Assembly: GCF_018691265.1 (NCBI RefSeq)
Contig: NW_024881322.1
Coordinates: 18,533,107 to 18,597,106 of the forward strand
Source: Tyto alba
Taxonomy: Eukaryota; Chordata; Aves; Strigiformes; Tytonidae
Length of the DNA: 64,000 nucleotides
Direction of reading: 5' to 3'
The notes under the pieces were generated by a model that had not been told where the DNA came from, ran no database searches, and saw only the letters and a program-made list of their open reading frames with translations. The position numbers and the translations under genes are program-made. Every line of letters begins with the position of its first letter. Position 1 is the stretch's first letter. Below are positions 56,034-64,000 of this stretch, piece after piece.

Positions 56034-56514
56034 ATATGAAGATAGGGGTATGAAAACTTAAGGAAAGTAAAACAATCACTTTTAAGGGTGAAAACAGGGC
56101 TTGCTTCTAATAATGCATATTCACTTGCTGGAACCTGCCATAGCAATGGCACAAAAGCACCGAGAGGCAGCTGAGAGTAGCCCAGTTTTGCAACATGTTG
56201 AAGGAAATAAATTCCACAGCAAAGCAGATTCTGAAGTAGTAGCAAGTGAAATGGGTTCCAACTGTGATATAGTCCAAAAAGATGTTGGTAGATTAGGAAC
56301 TTGTTTGAAAAGCCTGGATACAATATTACTGATGTAAAACATGTGCAAATGAACTGTGTGACATAAACAAATCCCTTGCCAAACACACACATTTACAGCA
56401 TTATCAAGGTATTTCATAAAAATGAGAGGTAGCAAATAATCTCAGGGATCATTCCAAACTATGTGTGCATCCCTTGCATCATTGCATTGTAACTGATTTT
56501 ATACAATGGCACAC

Positions 56515-56571
56515 TTTCCCCCCCTCCCTTTCCCCCCCTCCCTTTCCCCCCCCCCCCCCCCCCCCCCCCCC
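56515..56571 (+). repeat. 14-bp tandem CT-rich repeat running into C26
   Basis: Two copies of TTTCCCCCCCTCCC (56515-56542) lead through TTT into twenty-six consecutive cytosines (56546-56571). It is strongly asymmetric and can form i-motif/G4 structures. Assembly length is uncertain. Confidence 0.9.
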
Positions 56572-58035
56572 TTTTTCTGCTCAGTAGGTTTATGTAGCTA
56601 AAAGAACTCTGCAGGAGGAAGAAAACCACTTTTGATTTCCTGACAAATCAGGAAATGTAAAAAGGTTCTCAGTTTGAGGAGAAAGCCCAATGACAACAAA
56701 TCTGGCTGTTTTTTCTGGCTGGACAGTACTCTCCCATGAACGAGACAGTGCTCTGATGCCCCTCCTGTCATACTAAGCTTTCTTTGACCCAGGTTGAACC
56801 TGTTGGGTCACCAGTACAATAGACTGATGTGTCTTCAGAAAGAGCAATTTGGATGAAGCTATGATTCTTCACTTCCTGGTTCAGAATATAAAAATTCTGG
56901 TCCTTAATGGGTATTGGAATGAAAGTACATCACTGTTTTGAAGGAATTAATCCATTAATTGTAGTACCATCGGTATACCGGTATTCCTCTACAATAAAAC
57001 TGAAACGTTTTCTTTTGGTTCCAACCTAGTATTATAAATACAGAGGCCAAATAGCCCACATTTTGAAATTCAGATATTATTCCAAAGTTTAGGAAATAAT
57101 TCCATCTTCTAGTCTGGCAGTCTGCTTGGTTTGAGAGCAAGAAATGTCTGTATTTTCACTTTTTATAGCTCAAAGAAGCCTGATAGGTCATAGACAGCAA
57201 GCTGAATTGAGCCTCTGGAATATTTTAAGCTAATCTCTCTGAAATCAGTAGGAGAGACACTTGCTTCCTCTAGAATTATTTAATGTACCCCTCAGATAAG
57301 GCAGTGAGCTACTGCACACACAGCAGTTTAAAGACAGTCTAAAATCAGGCTCCTGAGTATTTTCAGGGCAATTTCATCCCTCCCTTGTCTCCTCACTGCC
57401 CCTGTAGAATCGCACAGTGAACTCTCTGGGCTGAAAAAGTAACATTTTAAGTGTTGTTTGCCACTGTATCACTTTCCTGGATTAGCTGGGTTGATGAAAG
57501 GGAGAGGGTGGGAGTACGCAACCAGGGCATCAGGGAGAAAAGGTGCGACCTTAGCATCTTAGATTTAGGTCAGGAGAAGAGGCTGTAGAACTGCTTGCAA
57601 GGTCTCCTTTGCTAGGCACTCAGAAATGGAACAGTGAAAAGAACCGCCACACAACAAAAGAGCAGTGAGATGCTGAGTTTGGAGGGTAGAAGTACTCCTG
57701 CCCCAGTGCTGCAGCTAATTTCCCTCACGATTGTGCTCTTTTGGAAAGCTACACTATAAACTGTATGGTTGAGCTGATCCACATTAACCAGGGCCCTTCA
57801 AATATTATGTGCTTTTTTGGGTTTCAGAACTGAGGCCATTTTATTGCAGAGATGTGGGGGTTTGCTGCAGAAGCAGTTATCCCAGCACTGCTGAGGTGCA
57901 GGTGGATGTGGGAGTGGCTGGGACAGAAGGAAGATTCTTCATCCACTGATTTCATTTGCAAGCAAAGCATTTCACTGAAACTCTACGTTTTGAATGCATT
58001 CTTTCCTTAATACACTTTGGCTCTAATGTTGTCAG

Positions 58036-58063
58036 AAAAAAACAAAACAAAACAAAACAAAAC
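58036..58063 (+). repeat. (AAAAC)n microsatellite
   Basis: About five AAAAC units. It is complementary to the TTTTG run at 58415-58441, about 350 bp to the right. Confidence 0.85.
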
Positions 58064-58414
58064 AGACTTTTTTGAGGTATTTATTTTATCCCTAAAAGAA
58101 AAGTTCTGTTTTGCAATAATAGTTTAATCATTTCTTAGTAGCTGTTGAGATCCAGATCCCACACATGCACATTTGCTACTGGTCTCTCCATCTCCTCATC
58201 TACATCACTGATGTACTATGGAGCAGGGAGCTAAGGCTTCAGCAGCCCCTCTCAAACTGAAAGAATATATTCATATAGATAAGTGTGTGACCCTGCTCGT
58301 CTGTCTCTGGAGGGGCTGCAGATGCAGAAACACCGGTGCAGCACGCAGTACTCAGTGCAGGACTGCTCACATAAACCCTGCACACCCCACTTGTTAAAGA
58401 TTAGCTGAAAACAG

Positions 58415-58441
58415 TTTTTGTTTTGTTTTGTTTTGTTTTTT
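58415..58441 (+). repeat. (TTTTG)n microsatellite
   Basis: About four to five TTTTG units, the inverted partner of the AAAAC run at 58036-58063. It lies about 100 bp upstream of the Y3 distal promoter element. Confidence 0.85.
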
Positions 58442-58538
58442 CTCCTATCTCCTGTAATGTCTGCTTTGCTACTTGAACAAGAGCTAGACAATAGCACCCT
58501 TTCTTCATTAGTTTTCAATTTATGGCTCGAGGCTGCTT

Positions 58539-58751
58539 ATTTGCATGTCACTTACCCATCATGCAACGTTGTCCGTTGTTGCTTAAAGAAAAAGGTCTAC
58601 ACGAAACATATTCCACACTGGATTTTAAGAGAGATAAAGCTGAATTTTATTTTTTTTTAAGAGAAAACAGTAATCATTTGATTTTGCAAAATCAGAATTC
58701 TAGCTGTACCGTCATAACATAAGTGTGATAGCGTTCTCAGAACTATAAATA
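58539..58751 (+). promoter_or_regulatory. Pol III type-3 promoter of the Y3 RNA gene
   Basis: A perfect octamer ATTTGCAT (58539-58546) is followed 13 bp on by TTACCCATCATGCAACG (58552-58568), a near-perfect STAF/ZNF143 site. Together they form the distal sequence element at about -237 to -208. The PSE-like ACATAAGTGTGATAG lies at about 58717-58731 and the TATA box TATAAATA at 58744-58751. This is the complete layout used by U6, 7SK and Y RNA genes and predicts strong, ubiquitous transcription. The same spacing of the STAF site to the start (-224) is seen at Y4. Confidence 0.92.
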
Positions 58752-58775
58752 GTTCTTCTACAGAAAACTTGCACC

Positions 58776-58877
58776 AGCTGGTCCGATAGCAGTGGTATTT
58801 ATAATTAATTGATCACAGTCAGTTAAAGATTTCTTTGTTCTTTCTCCACTCCCACTGCTGCAATTGACTAGTCTTTT
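58776..58877 (+). ncRNA. RNY3: Y3 RNA (Ro60-associated Y RNA)
   Basis: The sequence AGCTGGTCCGATAGCAGTGG, the internal AATTGATCACAGTCAGTTA and AGATTTCTTTGTTC segments, and CTCCACTCCCACTGCTGCAA followed by TTGACTAGTC closely match vertebrate Y3. The lower Ro60-binding stem pairs 58777-58783 with GACTAGT (58866-58872), including two wobble pairs; the first base is A where human has G and cannot pair. The upper stem pairs GCAGTGG with CCACTGC. TTTT at 58874-58877 terminates Pol III. The intact promoter and stems argue for a working gene, not a retropseudogene; Y RNA pseudogenes lack such promoters. It sits between two solo LTRs. Confidence 0.95.
58874..58877 (+). terminator. Pol III terminator of Y3
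   Basis: Four thymines follow the lower stem; this is the minimal vertebrate Pol III stop, shorter than the T5 of Y4. Confidence 0.8.
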
Positions 58878-61268
58878 GCTGTTGATGTTCCACATATTTT
58901 ATAATATCTCCTGCAATTGAACATTATAGAAATAACATTTGTGTAGAGCTCCAACAGGTAGGACAAAGCAAGGATGTAGCTGCCAGGATTCAGGATTATT
59001 TCCAACACTACATACATGTAATTCAATTTTCCTCATCCTGTGTCTGCTTTTTTTAAGTGCTTTAGTGACTAACATTTTTCGTATGTCCCGTTCCCTTTAA
59101 TTTGTAAGATGACAGACTTTTTTGTTAGACTCTGATTTTCTGGAACAAATGAGGATTGAGTCAAGAATATATTTTTAAATCTTAATCCTTCATGGAATAT
59201 GCTTTCTTCCCCAATCTCTTTGAGACGCCAGTGCCTGCTACTGGATTTTTACTGTTGTTAACAATACAGGCACTGTGCTTCAAAGGCATTTGAAATTGTT
59301 ACTCTCTGCTGAAGGCAGAGGAGGAAATAGGAGTCACTTACCTGAGATTCTGCTTTAATTATGTGGTTTTTCATTTCTAATACATCATGCTCATAATTTC
59401 AAGCATGCTTTTCACAGATTAATGAAATTGAATAGTCAAAAGAATAAATAGCAAAAATTAAGTGATGACTGCCTAAACCTTTCACAACAGGACACAAGAA
59501 TTTCTGCTCTAGGTGCTTCAAGCAAATGTGCCATTTAATTATCAGAGAATACAGCAATTGAGAAAGGTGGGGGCTGTCATTTTATGCAGAAATATATTTA
59601 AGTTATGGTCATCATGAGCCCCAAATGTTTCTTTGATGATCACTTCCCACAGGTGGTGGCTCTAGGCTACAAGCTTCAAGCCATCTCAGCCCCCCTCTTT
59701 CTAGACTGGGGGTTTACGTGGTGGGTTTTTTTTTTTAAGTCAGTCAGCTGTGAGATGTTAATTGTGCTGAGAAGAATATATCCTCAGCCACTGCAGATTC
59801 ATTTTCCTGTAGGTTCTTTATATCAGTATTTCTCACCTTTTTGAAATCTGCATTTATTGTTCAATTATTGAAGCCTGCTGGCTAAAATGCTATTGTTCCT
59901 GTTTATTTTTCTTTTCCATTCCACCTGCCCTCCCCCCCCTATTTTTTTCCCCCTTGCTTTCCTTTCAGCTGCGTCTACTTTATAAATTTCTTATAGCCTC
60001 ACAAATATATAGTGTATGAACAAAATGTTCCTTTTTTGGACTGAGCTGCAGAGGCAAAGTTGCACTATACACTCCTTTCACCATCTCCACAACCTCCCTC
60101 TCACCGTGTCGGGAGACTGAACGTGCAAAGGTGGTGAAAGCTCACTTGTGCTCACGCAGTGCAACTGCACCGTGAGCTCTGCAGGCACAGCTCTGGAAAT
60201 CAAGAACCACGTACCTCTCCATAAACCCAAATGACATGAAAATACCGGTAGAAACCTGTATGCTGTCATAGATTTACATCTAATGTATGTATATATATGT
60301 ATATATATATATATATATATATTTGTTTTTTCCCCTCTTCAGGATTTTCTTTACCAGTTACCGCTTAGAAACCTACAGGTATTTCACTACATCCCTTCTC
60401 CAAGGGTGTGGAAGCTTTTTCTGAATGAGGGCCAAAGATAGCCTTCCAGTAACTCTCCTTTGCCACATATTGGTATTTAACTTAGCACTGTTAATCAGCA
60501 TGATAATAACTGTGCTCCATTTCCTGAGCTGGCGGCGGGTGTGGTGGTTGCAAATGCTGGGCTCTATCTCCACCACAAGGCCCTGAAGAACTTCCCACCC
60601 ATGACCCTTCCCCTCCCTCCTGCAGGGACGTGGCCCTTCAAAATCCCAAGGGGTGTGTGCTTCAGGGATAAAGCTGAGATCCTGGTGTCAATTATTGGAG
60701 TTAATATGCCAGGCACGCCTCTGCTGAGCTGCTGACCAGGCGCCAGCTGTCCACCCAGCCATGCCTGCCAGGATTCCAGCGGAGAGGCCGCCGGCCTGCT
60801 CAATGCCACAACACCCACCTCGGTGTAACGGGCGTTCTTGGCAGGTGCTTTGACAAGCTGGCACAGATTATGAAGCCAGTTCCAAACTCACCGTCGTGCC
60901 CTTTCTGAGGGAAAGGCGTTGCAAATGTGTGTGTGTCCCCCCCCCCCACAAAGGCCCCTGCTCGCCCTCACGCCAGCCCCGCTGCTGCTGCAGGCAGCCA
61001 TGCCTCAGTGGGCCAGGCTGCAAGGGGCAGGCCAGGGCCTGGGAGCCAGCGGCAAGCGGGGTGCCTCTGTGGGGTGCAGGAAGCGTCTCCCCTCTTTTTT
61101 TGACGTCGGCTTTCCCCCTCCCCCCCCATCACGCCTCCCCCGCTGCCCACCTGTCCTACTGGTGGCCCCACGTTGCTCTTCAGCAGGAGGCCTTGCAGCC
61201 ATTTTCTCTTCCCCGCCTCAGCCCTCGGTGCGAGGGGCTGCTGGGGCTGTGCTCCGGCCCGGCATCAG
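58878..61268. other. Intergenic region between Y3 and the second solo LTR
   Basis: About 2.4 kb with no recognisable gene. A (TA)n tract is at 60285-60321. From about 60530 the sequence becomes GC-rich, with oligo-C runs near 60939-60950 and 61117-61127. The open frames in that part have no known domain and overlap on both strands. Confidence 0.65.
60285..60321. repeat. (TA)n microsatellite
   Basis: Alternating TA with two TGTA interruptions near the left end. Confidence 0.85.
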
Positions 61269-61273
61269 TGCGG
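61269..61273 (+). repeat. Target-site duplication, left copy (second solo LTR)
   Basis: TGCGG directly precedes the LTR start TGTC and is repeated exactly at 62355-62359. Confidence 0.85.
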
Positions 61274-61468
61274 TGTCGTGGCTTGGGCCTGGTCGGCAGC
61301 CAACCGTCACCACAATGCAGCAGCTCTCTCTCCCTTCCCCTCCGGCAATGAGAAGGGACAGAGAGCCAGGCGTGGGGTCCGAGATAGGACTGGGATGGGG
61401 AAAAATCCCCCTTTTATGATCACGAGCAAAAGGCAGACTGGTTAGGGGAAGAAAAAAAAGAACATACA

Positions 61469-61474
61469 TTTATT
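61469..61474 (-). promoter_or_regulatory. LTR polyadenylation signal AATAAA
   Basis: The only clear AATAAA on the LTR sense strand, in the region absent from the older copy at 55139-56028. Confidence 0.6.
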
Positions 61475-61735
61475 ACAGACACTAACAACACTCAACAGAG
61501 TAGGACAGTGAGAAGCATTGCCACATCTTGAGAACACCTTCCCCCCACCCCTCCCTTCTTCCCGGGCTCAGCTCTGCTCCCGATATCTCTACCTCCTCCC
61601 CCAGGGGCGCAGGGGCAGGGAATGGGGGGTGCAGTCAGTGCTGCCACTTCCTTCATCTTCGGTGAGGGGAGTGTCCAAAACTTGTTACCCCCTGCTCCAT
61701 CGTGGTCCCCCTCTCACAGCAGACAGTCCTCCACA

Positions 61736-61871
61736 AACTTTCTCCGACTTGAGTCCCTCCCACGGGCCGCAGCGTTCCCCACACTGCTCCGTCATGGGTC
61801 ACTAACTTCCTCCGACTGGATTCTCTCCCACGACTGCAGCCCTTCCCGAGCTGCTCCGGCGTGGGACTCCC
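61736..61871. repeat. 68-bp tandem duplication inside the second LTR
   Basis: Two diverged units begin AACTTTCTCCGACTTGAGTC and AACTTCCTCCGACTGGATTC, and both run through CTCCCACG and CTGCTCCG. The older LTR has a single unit here. Confidence 0.7.
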
Positions 61872-62189
61872 CCGCATGCTGCAATCCTCCCAGCGCTGAA
61901 TTACAGCAGCGGGGCTGCCTTTTCCCATGAGACCCCGGCCTTCTTCGGGCACAGAACCTTGATTATTCCGAGCAGGAGCCACAGGCCATAAATCAATGTC
62001 TGCTCCACCGTAGATCTCCATGTGTGGCGGGGGGGGGCCGCCCTGCCGTCTCACCACAGGATACAGGGGGGTCTCTGCTCCGGCACACCTCCCCCCTCCT
62101 TTCTTCCTCCGTTCCTCCACTGACCTTGGTGTTCATGCAGCTGCAGCAACTCCTCCTCACCAGTCCCACTGCCCGTCACCACGTCCCTT

Positions 62190-62224
62190 CTTAAATACGT
62201 TATCGCAGAGGTGCAGCTGATTGG
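62190..62224 (-). promoter_or_regulatory. LTR promoter core: CCAAT and TATA-like boxes
   Basis: On the minus strand a CCAAT box is followed about 22 bp later by TATTTAAG, a compact retroviral-type promoter. The element could drive minus-strand transcription toward Y3 and, distantly, EZH2. Confidence 0.6.
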
Positions 62225-62354
62225 CTCAATTTCCCAAACAGAAGTGGAGCTGACGTGGAGCTGGGGGAGCTTCGAGAAGCTTCTCACAGGGGGCCGCCCC
62301 GATAGCCCCCTCCCCTGCCACCAAAAAACTCCACCACTCACTCAACCCAGGACA

Positions 62355-62359
62355 TGCGG
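62355..62359 (+). repeat. Target-site duplication, right copy (second solo LTR)
   Basis: TGCGG directly after the GACA end, identical to the left copy. Confidence 0.85.
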
Positions 62360-62885
62360 TCATGTCTGTGGTGAGAGGGGCTGTGGCTGACCCCTCCCAC
62401 TCTCCCGCCACGCGCTGTGGAATGTCTGCATTACTGCAGAGTTACTTAATAAAACTGAGGCAGCATCCAGTGCACGAGGAAAAACACCTGCATTATTCAT
62501 CACTGCATTCCGACAAATTGATAGTTTTAAAATTATTTTGCAGAATATGACTCTAGTCTGCTCCGCTTTCACAGGGAGTTTTCTTTTCCTGCTTTGGAAA
62601 CACAAACTTGATTCTTTTTTCTAACCCCTTCTCCCTCCCACTTGCCACATCCCTTGGGCAAGCACAATCATTTTTAAAGAAAGCCTGTTAAATAAGAGAG
62701 ACCCAGCAGAATCTGCTCTAGAGCCCCCTCAGCAGTCACACGCAGGGTCAATCTACGCTTTCATTCCAGCCTGCTGTACATCCCTGCCATCCCACCCAAC
62801 ACATCACTCCTGTTGGAATCATCCCAATGCACTCACACTGGCTGCCATGGCTGAACAGGGATCTCTTGCATAAATAGCATATTGG
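62360..62885. other. Short intergenic gap between LTR elements
   Basis: About 0.5 kb of mixed-composition DNA between the second solo LTR and the third LTR fragment. I see no gene or repeat family in it. Confidence 0.6.
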
Positions 62886-63020
62886 TGTCTTAGTTTGGGC
62901 TGAAATAGAGTTAATATTCCTTTTCAGGGACTAGATGAGTGCTGTGTTTTGGATTTAGCTTTGGGTTTGGTATGGAAAAAATGCTGATAGTTATTTTATT
63001 TTTGTCATTGCTGGTAGTTC
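62886..63020 (+). mobile_element. Fragment of a second ERV LTR family
   Basis: TGTCTTAGTTTGGGCTGAAA, then ATAGAGTTAAT and GCTGTGTTTTGGATTTAG match the 5' part of a very common avian ERV LTR that I remember as starting 'tgttttggtttgggctg'. Only the first 130 or so bases are recognisable; the remainder, including the usual promoter part, is missing or diverged. The family name and right edge are uncertain. Confidence 0.55.
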
Positions 63021-64000
63021 CTTTCCTTGCATCCACTTTAATTGCTGATACATTCAGCTTCACAGGGATTTATCTATGAAGGCAATATATTGTTTTATTT
63101 CTTAAGACGTAGTGCTGTGTAAGTGCAAGTTTCTAATGTCTTCCTACTGGGTACAAGCAGCTCTGATCATCCCTCTGATGTGCCTACTCTGTCTTTTGCC
63201 TCTTCCAGTTGCAGAGGCCTTTTTTACAACTTGAACACATTGAGAGGTGAAACTAACCCTCTTAGTGCAGCACCCATACCCACTGTGACTCAGTTCAGCA
63301 AACCGTTGAAGATACAGCTATGTCAACATTGTTTTAAAAAAGCCTCAACAACCTGCCTTTCTTTCAAACACAAGCAACGACTAAGTTTCATCCCCATCTC
63401 GGAGGCCTGTACAAATCTTAGGGTAGTATGTAAACCCTAAATGTAGAGATCACCCCATTGTTTCCCCAAAATTCCTGGAGGCCAAAATTTTGAGCAGAAG
63501 AGGCAATCATTGCAAACAGAAAAGGCTGTACATATGCTGTTACAAGAAACGTAGGAAAAAGTCAGCCTCAAAGTATTTCCTTCAAAAAATAAACTGGTGT
63601 GAATTGAGGGGGGTATTTAAAATTTAAACTTCTAATTTTTAAACAGTAGGACTTTCTGACTTTAAGTATTTGGGAGCCCACTAAGAACGTATCAGCCAGC
63701 TCTGGTGGTTACACCTCATGGCTGGCTTTGCAGTCACTAGATCAGGAGATGGATTCTTACTAAGTACAACTGTCACTTCAACATATTTTGGACAGCAAGA
63801 CTTTACATTGTATCTTATGTTGGGAGGTAAGAATGCCACAAAGTGTCTTTTATATTTGCATGATGACTATTTGTCTAGAAAATTCCTTCTCTTCATAGTA
63901 TTTTGAACCTTTGAAGTTTGTATCCAGCTGCTAGGTTTCAAATGAGACTTTACAGACTGACTTTATTAGTCACTCAGAGTATCAATTATTAGAATATTAA
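63021..64000. other. Intergenic region at the right edge
   Basis: AT-rich sequence with short open frames of no recognisable family. PDIA4 would be expected somewhere to the right if synteny with human holds, but no exon of it is seen here. Confidence 0.55.

Larger units (their letters stand above)
61274..62354 (-). mobile_element. Solo LTR of an endogenous retrovirus (younger, more complete copy)
   Basis: A 1081-bp element bounded by TGTC and GACA inverted ends and an exact TGCGG duplication. On the minus strand a CCAAT box (62224-62220) and a TATTTAAG TATA-like box (62197-62190) come first. A polyadenylation signal AATAAA (61474-61469) follows some 700 bp later, near the 3' end, so the element has the U3-R-U5 order on the minus strand. 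A tandem duplication with a period of 68 bp starts at 61736 and 61804. It is the same family as the LTR at 55139-56028, but less decayed. It carries no gag, pol or env. Exact family naming needs a repeat library. Confidence 0.9.

Noticed and set aside
55139..62354. A single provirus with 5' and 3' LTRs
   Set aside because: Each LTR has its own 5-bp target-site duplication, the outer flanks do not match, and the interior holds Y3 and no retroviral genes.

Overview
The window is vertebrate nuclear DNA, most likely from a bird. It is AT-rich, intron- and intergenic-dominated, and carries an old CR1-type LINE 3' end and avian-type endogenous-retrovirus LTRs. Its one protein-coding gene is the 5' part of EZH2 on the minus strand, the catalytic subunit of Polycomb repressive complex 2. 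The species cannot be fixed from the sequence alone.

Layout from left to right. Positions 1-2684 are part of an EZH2 intron. Positions 2685-2813 are the second coding exon (residues 40-82) and 3317-3440 the first coding exon (residues 1-39, ATG at 3433-3431). A roughly 20 kb first intron follows (3441 to about 23308); it holds a CpG-rich patch near 6.0-6.35 kb and a CR1 fragment near 12.4 kb. Positions 22430-23990 are a CpG island containing the non-coding first exon (about 23309-23420) and a promoter with an E2F site and four CCAAT boxes. The rest of EZH2, including the SET domain, lies beyond the left edge.

From 24 to 64 kb I find no convincing protein-coding gene, but there are two Y RNA genes on the plus strand: Y4 (47010-47105) and Y3 (58776-58877). 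Both have complete type-3 RNA polymerase III promoters. Each has a STAF/ZNF143 site at about -224 with an octamer or octamer-like site just upstream, then a PSE, a TATA box and an oligo-T terminator. The order EZH2(-), Y4(+), Y3(+) matches the human RNY cluster on 7q36 next to EZH2; no Y1 or Y5 was found in the window. Two related solo LTRs on the minus strand (55139-56028 and 61274-62354) bracket Y3. Each has its own 5-bp target-site duplication, so they are separate insertions. A third, unrelated LTR fragment starts at 62886.

Functionally, this is a cell-cycle-regulated chromatin gene with a neighbouring pair of Pol III genes whose RNAs bind Ro60 and have been linked to DNA replication initiation. 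I did not find a wholly new system. The least explained structure is an isolated GC-rich patch at 37.16-37.43 kb, with an 18-bp-arm hairpin and a tRNA-like A box.
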